Below the pieces are notes generated by a model. That model did not search any database, was not told the DNA's origin, and saw nothing but the letters and a program-made list of their open reading frames with translations. Source: Chloroflexi bacterium HGW-Chloroflexi-6 (GTDB lineage Bacteria; Chloroflexota; Anaerolineae; Anaerolineales; Villigracilaceae). Taken from it: 64,000 nt of DNA. The translations under genes and the position numbers were made by a program. The DNA lies in contig PHBU01000023.1 in NCBI GenBank assembly GCA_002840685.1, forward strand, positions 1 through 64,000. The letters are read 5' to 3'. Below are positions 36,953 through 45,321 of this stretch, piece by piece. Position 1 is the first letter of the stretch. The number at the start of each line of letters is the position of its first letter.

Positions 36953-38821
36953 TCAATTTCGCACAGAGCGCCAAATCTGCGCCCCGACCGGCAGGTCTGG
37001 CAGGGACAGGCATCCTCCGGTCACGCTGCGGCGCAAGCTGCTAAAAATCTCATCGAAAACAACCCCGTCCGTATGGCCACCATGCGCGATGGGCAAATCA
37101 CCTGCGGGCCGTGAGGATGGGCCACGATTGGCAATAATCAGCAAGGTTTCTTCATCTGAATCGCGTTGGTAAACCAGCAGGTCTTTCTCCACCACCAACA
37201 CTTGGAAGCCGCCCTGGAGCAGAGCGGGCGATTCGCGGCGCAAGTGAACCAGTTGCTGATAAAAAGTTCGCAAAGCGACATCCCAACGAGTCTTATCCCA
37301 AATCATGCAGTCTCGCGCTGATAATGAGTCGCTAGCTTGCATGCCAATTTCATCCCCGTAATAAACGCAGGGAACACCAACATACGTCATCAGCAGCACG
37401 ACCGCCAACCGGTTCAAGCCGGGATCTGTCTTGAGCACCGACAGAATACGGGCCGTATCATGCGAACCGAGCAGGTTAAACTGCTGACAGGCCACCTGCC
37501 AGGGGATGGTCGCCCGGAAACCCGCCCAGGTATCCACCAGGGATTGGGTCGGCCAGGGTTGGGAAGACTCAATCTGGTGTGGCTCATTGTGCTGGTAATA
37601 TGAAAAATGATCCAGCCAAAACCAGAGCGGGTGAGTGAACCCGGCATAATTCATCGAAGCGTCGAGCTGGTCGCCCTGCAGTTGCCTTGATCCATCGAAG
37701 AAGTTTTCTCCCAGCAAGTAAGCCTGTGGATTTTCCTCTTTCACCGCCCGGCGGATGCCTTCCCAGACCTCGCGCTCGAGCTGCTCGGCGCCGTGGCGGG
37801 CAAGCATATTGGCCACATCCACCCGCCAGCCGTCGATTTGGTAGGGAGGCCTGAGCCAGTGGCGAAAAATGGCCTGCGAACCGGCATACATCTCTTCACG
37901 CAACTTTTGACTGCGATAGTTCAACTTGGGCAGGCCCTTTACCCCCAGCCAGCACTCGTAATCATCCGGATATTGCCGAAAGGTGAAATACTCCGCCCGA
38001 CTGGCCTGCGGGTTCTTCAGGGTTTCCTGAAACCAGGGATGCAAAACACCACAGTGATTGGGGACAATATCGAGGATAAAACGCATACCGCGCGCAGCAG
38101 CCGCACGGCGCAGGGAAGCAAGCGAGTCATTGCCGCCGAGATGGGGATCCACATTGTAATAATCAACAACATCGTAGCGATGATTGCTGTAAGCCGAAAA
38201 AACCGGGTTCAGGTAGAGGGTATTGACGCCCAGGTCTGTCAGGTAATCGAGCCGGGCTTCAACTCCGGGCAGGTCGCCGCCATAGAATTCAACCATCGCC
38301 TGCGGCCATTCTCCCTGTGGCTCGCCCCAGCGGCGGCTGATGGAGGTCTGGCCGCGGTAGGCAAATTCGCCATCGCGCACGTTGCTGGCCGGGTCGCCGT
38401 CGGCAAAGCGATCGGGGAAGACCTGGTAGAAAACACTGCTGCGCACCCAGTCTGGGAACTGGGTATCGGCCAACAAACGGAAGTCCGCCGCATCGGTGGG
38501 TATCTGTCTCAACAATCCTGCGCCGTTGTACCACCAGGGGCCTTCCCCGGTCAAAATCAGGAAACGGTAGGAAGTCACCGGCATCGACAATGTCAAGACA
38601 GCCTGCCACCAGGTGCAGGCCGGACCGGATCCTTCAGGACGCATCTCCAGGAAGGCTTGCTCACCATCCGGGCAGGTTCGCAAGAAGACTCGTTCGATAC
38701 CTGCATCTGGGCTGGCGCGCAGGCGCAAGGCAACTTCGCTTCCCACGCGCAATGGCTCGTTCCTGGCCGCCCGCACATAACGTGCAGAGCCATCATGGTG
38801 TATGGATTTCAGGAAATTCAT
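36953..38821 (-). CDS. GH13 neopullulanase/maltogenic-amylase-like enzyme
   Basis: The protein has 622 residues. An N-terminal beta-sandwich (about 1-125, CBM34-like) precedes the GH13 barrel. Motifs: DIVPNHCG, GWRVDVANML (nucleophile Asp), YLLGENFFDG (acid/base Glu) and LLGSHDTARIL (transition-state Asp). No signal peptide is seen, so it is probably cytoplasmic and acts on maltodextrins. ATG 38821 is preferred; upstream codons do not fit the family. Confidence 0.88.
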   Translation of the reverse strand: MNFLKSIHHDGSARYVRAARNEPLRVGSEVALRLRASPDAGIERVFLRTCPDGEQAFLEMRPEGSGPACTWWQAVLTLSMPVTSYRFLILTGEGPWWYNGAGLLRQIPTDAADFRLLADTQFPDWVRSSVFYQVFPDRFADGDPASNVRDGEFAYRGQTSISRRWGEPQGEWPQAMVEFYGGDLPGVEARLDYLTDLGVNTLYLNPVFSAYSNHRYDVVDYYNVDPHLGGNDSLASLRRAAAARGMRFILDIVPNHCGVLHPWFQETLKNPQASRAEYFTFRQYPDDYECWLGVKGLPKLNYRSQKLREEMYAGSQAIFRHWLRPPYQIDGWRVDVANMLARHGAEQLEREVWEGIRRAVKEENPQAYLLGENFFDGSRQLQGDQLDASMNYAGFTHPLWFWLDHFSYYQHNEPHQIESSQPWPTQSLVDTWAGFRATIPWQVACQQFNLLGSHDTARILSVLKTDPGLNRLAVVLLMTYVGVPCVYYGDEIGMQASDSLSARDCMIWDKTRWDVALRTFYQQLVHLRRESPALLQGGFQVLVVEKDLLVYQRDSDEETLLIIANRGPSSRPAGDLPIAHGGHTDGVVFDEIFSSLRRSVTGGCLSLPDLPVGAQIWRSVRN

Positions 38822-39025
38822 GATTTTCTCGGCATTTTGGATAACCTGCTCAACATTATGGTCGGCGTTAATTCTGATTATAAGCCATGCCCATGCCGGG
38901 ATTTTGCTCTCCACGCAGAAGCCGTTGCCAGAACCCAAGCCATTTCCCCAAAAATCGGCTGATTTTGACTGCATTTTTACTGCAAATGCTATTAGAACAT
39001 ACGTTCTTTATGCAAAGATTTTAAA

Positions 39026-39049
39026 CAAAAAGCCCCCAGATATGGGGGC
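39026..39049 (-). terminator. Terminator of the tRNA fragment
   Basis: On the minus strand the stem GCCCCCA/TGGGGGC with a four-base loop is followed by TTTTTGT. It lies 30 bases downstream of the tRNA 3' fragment and looks like the original terminator of that tRNA. Confidence 0.75.
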
Positions 39050-39078
39050 CATGTGGTGTTGTATCACCGTATTTAGGT

Positions 39079-39119
39079 GATCGACCCGGGACTTGAACCC
39101 GGAACCCACTGTAGATGCT
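39079..39119 (-). pseudogene. tRNA 3' fragment (T-arm and acceptor strand)
   Basis: The minus strand has a perfect T-arm (CCGGG TTCAAGT CCCGG, 39086-39102) followed by seven acceptor bases GTCGATC and preceded by a five-base variable loop. Upstream of it the anticodon stem does not pair and no D-arm or 5' acceptor strand exists, so about half the tRNA is missing. The fragment keeps its terminator. This pattern is typical of the distal attachment site left by an element integrated into a tRNA gene. Confidence 0.65.
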
Positions 39120-39124
39120 AAGTA

Positions 39125-39289
39125 GACTCTTTAAAATTTTTAATAATTTTACGATCAGATCTCCTTTTTTCGGGAGAAAAAAAGATTAATTCATTATATA
39201 TTGAATCGGGAAAAAATCGTCGAAATCGGTAGGATGCAGGGATGATGTGTAAAGCTCAACCATTTCTATGGATGACCAACGGCCGGCTC
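39125..39289. other. AT-rich non-coding stretch right of the tRNA fragment
   Basis: No gene is seen. A small hairpin CTCC-TTTTTTC-GGGAG occurs near 39161-39176. It may be the edge of an integrated element. Confidence 0.35.
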
Positions 39290-39665
39290 GGCGCGCCGAG
39301 GGGCAGGTCCGCTTTTTGTGGGAGGGTCGGCACATATATCGGTGGGTAAGTTTTGCAAAACGATTGTGAATTAGGCTTTACCTTATAAGTTCTTATTAAT
39401 CATTTTCTTTATGGATCTTTGCAATGCAACGACTGGTCCAATAATCGATGCAATTCATATAGTCTATCGTAGCGTGCTTATTCTTGAGCACTATGGTTTG
39501 CGATTGCGACAGATACACGAGTTGCTAACGGTTCTTTTTCTTCAAAAAAACACGCAATACAAATCATACTGTCTTGCGTGTTTCTAGCATAATCGCATTA
39601 GAACAGGGCCTTTCGGGCCTGTTTTCTACATCAAATCACGCAATCAATTTTACTGCGGGTAAAAA
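39290..39665 (+). repeat. Dispersed repeat, copy 1
   Basis: This stretch is similar along its length to 51687-52311 (copy 2, which holds an extra insertion), and its last 120 bases to 48043-48180 (copy 3). Shared blocks include ATATATCGGTGGG, TTTTGCAAAACGATT, CATATAG.CTATCGTAGCGTGC and GAGTTGCTAACGGTTC. It ends with two hairpins: AACACGCAA...TTGCGTGTT and AACAGG...CCTGTT. It is non-coding by eye. Confidence 0.7.
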
Positions 39666-39845
39666 CCGTGGTTTTCGCGCGACATCGCGGTGTTGGCTCG
39701 TTTTGGATAGCAAAAGCGCATTTACGTTCTAAGCAAATAATCGTCAAGGTATTTTTGCACACCAACCTACCAGTTGGCAAGTTGTACACTCTGATACTTG
39801 ATGATCTGGTGCTTAATCCCCAAAAAAGGCAAATTTATTATTTGA

Positions 39846-40880
39846 TTACCAGCGAGCCTGATGCTCTTCGGCAAAGCCGATCAGATCATGGATTTCCAAG
39901 GGCTGGCCATCATCCAATACTGCTCGGCCGTTATAACGACCAAACATCTGGTGAACTTCACTGAAGATTATCCCCAGGTTGGTTTTTGCGGTTCGATCTT
40001 TGAATGGCGTGAAGGTCAAATCAAGGTGACCATCATCGCCCGTAAAGTGCCAGGGATGCATGTAGTCGCCGGTGCGATAGTCGATATGTACGGCTGCGAG
40101 TTTATGAACAATGCCATCCAGGATGACACAATTCTCAGTTGCCTTGCTTAAATCCCCAAAGCCACGGCCCAAGTTCAGCCCAATCGTGCGGCCATCCGGC
40201 AGAAATCCAGAAGCGCTGGCCCAATTCCAGTAGCTGCGATATTCCCAAACGCCGCGCCCCCAATCGAGGGCTCCCAGGCAAGCTTCGGGCTGCAATTCCT
40301 CGCGCTGGTCACCATACTGAATAAACCCTTCAGCTGGCAGACAGTTGATCTTGGTGTTATCGTAGAAGCGCTGCTGCCCGATGGGAATGATGATATTCAT
40401 CGACTCATGTTTTGGCGGGCAAGACAGCTTGATCTCGGCCTGAATACCGCGCCCACCATCAAAACCGGGCCAGTTGACGCTTATCTGCCGTTTTTCCGCA
40501 TCAGCCGTAAATCGCAAGGATACTTTTTCGTTAGCAAATACTGCCTCACCAGACTGGCTGTTGCGCTCCAACTGGATGCCACGCCCAAAGGGAATAACCA
40601 GACCTTCTTCATGCAATTCACCGCTGGCAAAATCGAGTGTATACACAAAAATGTTGCCAGCATATCCCAGGTCAGCGATTGTGGCCGAGAAAAAACGCTG
40701 AGGAGTGAAGACGGCATAGTAGTCCCAACGCTTCATCCGCAAGCTTTGCAATGAACGCAGCTTGTAAAAATTGGCATTTTCCAGATTACAGTCCAACAAG
40801 GGTTGGCGCGACCAGCCAACCTGGGCCAACTGGCCCTGGGCATTCAGCAGCGGGCCGGGTTGAGTGAGTTCGACTTGCAT
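39846..40880 (-). CDS. DUF2804 protein
   Basis: The protein has 344 residues and matches the DUF2804 pattern: LDCNLENANFYKLRSLQSLRMKRWDYY near the N-terminus, DWGRGVWEYRSYWNWASASG in the middle and HQMFGRYNGRAVLDDGQ near the end. The fold is probably a lipocalin/CrtC-like barrel; function is unknown. The gene stands alone, with the ATG at 40880. Confidence 0.85.
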   Translation of the reverse strand: MQVELTQPGPLLNAQGQLAQVGWSRQPLLDCNLENANFYKLRSLQSLRMKRWDYYAVFTPQRFFSATIADLGYAGNIFVYTLDFASGELHEEGLVIPFGRGIQLERNSQSGEAVFANEKVSLRFTADAEKRQISVNWPGFDGGRGIQAEIKLSCPPKHESMNIIIPIGQQRFYDNTKINCLPAEGFIQYGDQREELQPEACLGALDWGRGVWEYRSYWNWASASGFLPDGRTIGLNLGRGFGDLSKATENCVILDGIVHKLAAVHIDYRTGDYMHPWHFTGDDGHLDLTFTPFKDRTAKTNLGIIFSEVHQMFGRYNGRAVLDDGQPLEIHDLIGFAEEHQARW

Positions 40881-40976
40881 TGGTTACCTGCCTTCTCTAT
40901 TGTCTTAACCAAACAGGCTGGCAAAAAAGGGGTGATTCGCCAGTACACAGTTCTGCCCCATGAGCGGGGCAAAAGA

Positions 40977-41393
40977 TCAGTGGGCTGTCAGCCACTCTAC
41001 CGTTACCAACTCTTTCACGTTCTCAAACTCCGGATCACCGGTAAGTACTGTCGCCGATTCACGTGCGGCCAGGGCAGTTGCAAACGCATCCGCGTAGGAG
41101 ATCGGATGACTGGCCTTGATATGGGCCGCATCCAGCACCAGGCTGCGATCTGCCGGCACTTCTTCGATTGGCAGGCTTTCTATCAAGGCCTGGGTCTGTT
41201 GGGCCTTGCTCAGCCCGCGTCGGCGTTCAACGGTGTACAGGATTTCCCCAAGATTAATGGTACACAACAGCAGGCGGCACTTGCCAGCCTGAGCCTGAGT
41301 GAGCAAATCCACGATCCGCTCCTGGCCGGGTTCGCCGTTCAAATAGGCCAGCAACGCAAAACTATCCAGCACGAAAACTGGCTTACTGGTCAC
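40977..41393 (-). CDS. PIN-domain VapC-type toxin
   Basis: From the GTG at 41393 the protein has 138 residues. PIN signature: VFVLDSFALLAYLNGEPG, NLGEILYTVERR (Glu), and SYADAFATALAARESATVLTGDPEF (Asp residues). The GTG is chosen because AGGAG lies eight bases upstream; it overlaps the antitoxin stop by 11 bases. A TTG at 41420 is an alternative. It is an RNase toxin paired with the AbrB-like protein upstream. Confidence 0.87.
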   Translation of the reverse strand: MTSKPVFVLDSFALLAYLNGEPGQERIVDLLTQAQAGKCRLLLCTINLGEILYTVERRRGLSKAQQTQALIESLPIEEVPADRSLVLDAAHIKASHPISYADAFATALAARESATVLTGDPEFENVKELVTVEWLTAH

Positions 41394-41616
41394 GCTCGCG
41401 CTCCTGGCGATGTTCTTCAACGATTGCCTGGGTCAACGAATCGCTACCTTTGAGCATTCCCGCTCCCGCCTGGATCGGGTTTTTCAGCGTTGGGACCAGT
41501 GACAGCACCCCACCGTAATCCACCACATGAACATCGGAGCCGGGTTTCAATCCGTATTTTTCACGCATTGCAGCCGGGATAACCACCCAACCTTTGGAGG
41601 AAAGTCTCACATTCAT
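41383..41616 (-). CDS. AbrB/MazE-type antitoxin
   Basis: The protein has 77 residues, starting MNVRLSSKGWVVIPAAMREKYGLKPG, a classical swapped-hairpin AbrB DNA-binding domain. The C-terminal acidic tail should bind the PIN toxin encoded just downstream. GAGGTG precedes ATG 41616. Confidence 0.87.
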   Translation of the reverse strand: MNVRLSSKGWVVIPAAMREKYGLKPGSDVHVVDYGGVLSLVPTLKNPIQAGAGMLKGSDSLTQAIVEEHRQERERDQ

Positions 41617-41766
41617 AAGCACCTCACTTGTTATACTTTCTACGCATATAGTATAACATTTTTTCGATCACTGCACCTGATAGCCCATTTGCCGCGCCTG
41701 CTGGACGAAGGCTTTCATGATCTCGTTATCGACTTTTCCATCAGAGAAACCATAATATTTCCATGC

Positions 41767-43974
41767 CTAGCCCTTCCCCAGCCGCCACTCCAGAGCCGAG
41801 AAGCGCTGGGCGACCTTGTTGTTGCGCACCGCCATGCTGATTGCTTTGCGGCTGCCAACCAGTACGCACAGGCTGCGGGCGCGGGTCACGGCCGTGTAGA
41901 GCAAGTTGCGCTGGAGCATCATGTAATGGGCCGGAACCAGCGGCAAAACCACCGCCGGGAACTCGGATCCCTGAGCTTTGTGGACCGAAATCGCATAGGC
42001 CAGGCTCAATTCGTCGACTTCGTTCCAGTCATAAGGAACCAGCCGCCCATCGAAGTCAACCGTCAGGGTGTGCTCGATCGCATCCAGGCTGAGAATGAAA
42101 CCAATATCCCCGTTAAAAACATCCTTATCGTAGTTGTTGAGGGTCTGCATGACCTTGTCACCAGCCCGGTAGGTAACACCAAACAGCCGCCGCTCGGCCT
42201 TTTTATCGGAAGCCGGATTGAGCCGGGTTTGCAATCGCTCGTTAAGCGCACTGACCCCCACCGCCCCACGATAGATCGGGGTCAACACCTGGATCTCGCG
42301 CAGTGCATCCAATCCAAATTTGGCAGGGATGCGCTCGGCGACCACATCCACCACCCAGTTGGCGGCGGCATCAGCGTCTTCGGCGGCAAACAGGAAGAAA
42401 TCCTGGCTGTCTTTGTCGATCACCGGCAGCTTGCCCTGGTTGATCAGGTGGGCATTGGTGATGATCTGCGATCCGGCCGCCTGGCGAAAGATGGTCATCA
42501 GGCGCGCCACCGGCGCCAGCCCACTGGCAATCAGATCGCGCAACACATCGCCCGCGCCAACCGAGGGCAGTTGATCGACATCGCCAACGAACAAAACCTG
42601 GGTGCCCGGCCGGATAGCCTTGAGCAAATGGTTGGTCAGGAGCAGGTCGAGCATCGAGGCTTCGTCGACCACCAGGTAGTCGATCTCGAGCGGATTTTCT
42701 TCATTGCGCTTGAAGCCCAGGGTCGGGGACGGTTCGAGTAAGCGGTGGATGGTGCGGGCCGGATGACCGGTCGCTTCGGCCAGGCGCTTGGCAGCCCGCC
42801 CGGTTGGGGATGCCAACGCGAAGCTCGCCCCCTGAGCTTGGAGTGCATCGATCAGCGCTTTCAGGCAGGTGGTTTTTCCTGTGCCCGGCCCACCCGTCAG
42901 CACGCTAACCGGATTCTCAAGCGCCATCTGCACCGCGGCGCGCTGTTCCGCTGACAGGTTTTCGGCCAAAAAGGAAGACTGTACCAGTCTTTTGGGCGCT
43001 CCGGCCAGTGCTTTCAGGCGTTCGCTGACGCCTTTTTCGCCAAAATAGAGCGGGGTCAGGTAGATGACCGGTGAGCCGTATGCCGCGCGGGCTTCGGAAA
43101 CACCCTGCCCGCTGGCGGGTTGGCCCTGATCGAGCGGGACCAGCTCCGGACGGATGCGGTCTTCCTGCGCCAGGCGTTCCAGCCCGGGCGGGATCAGATC
43201 TGGGGCAACGCCCAGCAACTCGATGGCGCGTCCGCTCAGCATCTCGCGCGGGGCGTAGACATTGCCATCGTTGGTCAGTTCATTCAGCGCAAAAACGATG
43301 CCCGCTTCGATGCGCGCCGGGTGCTCCGGCGGCAGCCCGAGCGCCTGGGCGATGCGGTCCGCGGTTTTGAAGCCGACACCGTAAATGTCGCGTTCGAGTT
43401 GGTAAGGGTTTTTCTGGACGGTTTCGAGCGACGCATCGCCATAGGTTTTGTAGATCTTGACTGCCAGGTTGGTGCTGACCCCGTGGCTGTGCAGGAAGAC
43501 CATGATCTCCTTAACCTGCTTTTGCTCCTGCCAGGCGGCGGTGATCTTCCCGGCCCGATCCATGCCGATGCCGGGCACATCCAATAAGCGCTCCGGCTCC
43601 TGCTCGATGACTTCAAAGGTTTCTTCTTTAAACTGCCCCACAATCCGTTCGGCCATTTTGGGGCCGATGCCCTTGATCATGCCCGAACCGAGGTAGCTTT
43701 CCATGCCCACCAGGCTGGCCGGCAGGCTTTGTTCGCAGAGCTCAGCTTTGAATTGGGTGCCGTGTTTGGGGTGCGTGTCCCACAGTCCCTGCAGGCGGAC
43801 GTGTTCGCCGGGCGAGAGTTCCGGCAGGTTACCGACCACCGTGGTCAGGCCGTCATAGCTCAGGCCGGGGATGCGCGATCCGCGAGTAACTTCCGGGCGC
43901 AGGCGCAGGACAGTGTAGCCATTTTCAGGGTTGTAGAAAGTAATGCGCTCGACCGAGCCGGAGAGTTTGTCCAC
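41767..43974 (-). CDS. recD2: RecD2-type 5'-3' DNA helicase
   Basis: The protein has 735 residues, typical of RecD2. An OB-like N-terminus is followed by helix-hairpin-helix motifs (GIGPKMAERIVG, VPGIGMDRAGKI, YGVGFKTADRIAQALG). The Walker A is GGPGTGKTT, Walker B VVDEASMLD, and SF1 motif VI lies in LAYAISVHKAQGSEFPAV...YTAVTRARSL. It is a RecBC-independent repair helicase. The start is GTG at 43974; an ATG two bases upstream is out of frame. Confidence 0.92.
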   Translation of the reverse strand: MDKLSGSVERITFYNPENGYTVLRLRPEVTRGSRIPGLSYDGLTTVVGNLPELSPGEHVRLQGLWDTHPKHGTQFKAELCEQSLPASLVGMESYLGSGMIKGIGPKMAERIVGQFKEETFEVIEQEPERLLDVPGIGMDRAGKITAAWQEQKQVKEIMVFLHSHGVSTNLAVKIYKTYGDASLETVQKNPYQLERDIYGVGFKTADRIAQALGLPPEHPARIEAGIVFALNELTNDGNVYAPREMLSGRAIELLGVAPDLIPPGLERLAQEDRIRPELVPLDQGQPASGQGVSEARAAYGSPVIYLTPLYFGEKGVSERLKALAGAPKRLVQSSFLAENLSAEQRAAVQMALENPVSVLTGGPGTGKTTCLKALIDALQAQGASFALASPTGRAAKRLAEATGHPARTIHRLLEPSPTLGFKRNEENPLEIDYLVVDEASMLDLLLTNHLLKAIRPGTQVLFVGDVDQLPSVGAGDVLRDLIASGLAPVARLMTIFRQAAGSQIITNAHLINQGKLPVIDKDSQDFFLFAAEDADAAANWVVDVVAERIPAKFGLDALREIQVLTPIYRGAVGVSALNERLQTRLNPASDKKAERRLFGVTYRAGDKVMQTLNNYDKDVFNGDIGFILSLDAIEHTLTVDFDGRLVPYDWNEVDELSLAYAISVHKAQGSEFPAVVLPLVPAHYMMLQRNLLYTAVTRARSLCVLVGSRKAISMAVRNNKVAQRFSALEWRLGKG

Positions 43975-44019
43975 ATGGGTAAGTATACCCCGCCCGTTTA
44001 TTCCGCTGGGGCCTGCGCA

Positions 44020-44081
44020 CAGGGTTTCTATTGCTTAAATAATAGAAACCCTGGGATCACAAAAGTCATCCCAGGGTTTCT
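44020..44081. other. Three-armed alternative hairpin
   Basis: Three arms share the same sequence. Arm 1 (44020-44032, CAGGGTTTCTATT) pairs perfectly with arm 2 (44041-44053), and arm 2 as 44044-44056 pairs equally well, over 13 bases, with arm 3 (44069-44081, TCCCAGGGTTTCT). The two hairpins exclude each other. It lies between the divergent recD2 and a membrane-protein gene. Confidence 0.7.
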
Positions 44082-44185
44082 GGCTACCATTATCAGACCT
44101 TTCACCCGAACTGGCGTTATTTTGCGTTAAATTCTGCCTGGATTATTGCTGTCCTGACCTATAATAATCCCAAAGGAGAGAAAAT

Positions 44186-45160
44186 ATGGAATCAGAACTG
44201 GTGACATCGATTGGTACATATTTTATTGAAAATCCAACCTGGGGCATCTTAATTTTAACTTTTTTTATTTATTCAATGAGCTACATGCTTTACAGTGGTT
44301 ACATCTCTTGGTTTGCAGGTGGATATGGAGGTATTCCACTAACCCAAACCGGATTCAATGTGATCGATTTGCTAACCCTGGTGCCAACAATATTTTTATT
44401 GCTATTCAACATATTGTTGAATTTTGCAAAACGGGTTCTTGGCTTGGTACTCTTAACCATCATAATTCCCGCAGTGGTCGCCTTTATTGTTCGCAGTCTG
44501 ATTCTTACAGTTAGCGGGCCAATAGAAACAAAATATGCTTCATTGTTACAGATTGCCGGTTTCTTGATCTGGTCTCTCGCGGCTGGGTTTCTGGCATTTC
44601 GTAAAGAAAATTCAAATCTTTCCAAAGGCATTCTTATTCTTGCTACCAGTTTGGCAATCACGCTGATTGTTCTATTCTCACAAACAACAGCCAGCTCTCC
44701 ACAAACGCAAAACACTAGCAGCAACCCCAGCGAAGTCGCATTCTTGTTAATTCTTTTCTTGCTGGCTTTGCCCTTGTTCACATTTGCATTTGGTATATGG
44801 CTGGCCGAAATAGCAATACGCGAGAAGCTTTTGAGTTCAGTTACCCGACTGGTTGTTAAAACGCCTCTGCCTCTGGCCCAGTTCAATCACATAAAAATTG
44901 CCAGCCAACCTGATAAACAATCAACCAAGAAAAACCACTGGCTCTTTCAAAACGATATCCCCGTTCAAATTCAACCAGACACCTATGTTTGGGATTTTAC
45001 AGAAAACAAACTGTACCTGATAGCCGCCTTCAGCAATAGCGTGATATTTTTTGTTACACACGATGTAATAAAAAGCGAACGTGGAAAAATGCTGATTGTT
45101 GCTAACGAACAAGTTTTATCTATGGAAATTAATAGTCGAAAGATGTCAGAAACGAAATAG
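44186..45160 (+). CDS. Membrane protein of unknown function
   Basis: The protein has 324 residues. Hydrophobic segments are at about residues 15-40, 57-80, 83-112, 122-140, 152-172 and 183-215. A soluble C-terminal tail of about 100 residues follows, with VWDFTENKLYLIAAF. AAAGGAGAG precedes the ATG. No family is recognised. The codon use is more AT-rich than that of its neighbours. Confidence 0.75.
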   Translation: MESELVTSIGTYFIENPTWGILILTFFIYSMSYMLYSGYISWFAGGYGGIPLTQTGFNVIDLLTLVPTIFLLLFNILLNFAKRVLGLVLLTIIIPAVVAFIVRSLILTVSGPIETKYASLLQIAGFLIWSLAAGFLAFRKENSNLSKGILILATSLAITLIVLFSQTTASSPQTQNTSSNPSEVAFLLILFLLALPLFTFAFGIWLAEIAIREKLLSSVTRLVVKTPLPLAQFNHIKIASQPDKQSTKKNHWLFQNDIPVQIQPDTYVWDFTENKLYLIAAFSNSVIFFVTHDVIKSERGKMLIVANEQVLSMEINSRKMSETK

Positions 45161-45321
45161 TTAAATCGTTTCTGGGCTTCTAAATCGCTCCAAACCCGGG
45201 CAACCGGTTCCGAACTCCAGGCAGAGCTAGAAAGATGAAATTTCTTCGCCAACTGAGTTCTCCGGTGTACATCCCCGCCTGCCAGGGCTCACACTTTCTA
45301 TTTTAGGGAGGCATTTACGCT

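Noticed and set aside
39079..39124. Complete tRNA gene
   Set aside because: No D-arm or 5' acceptor strand is present and the anticodon stem does not pair.
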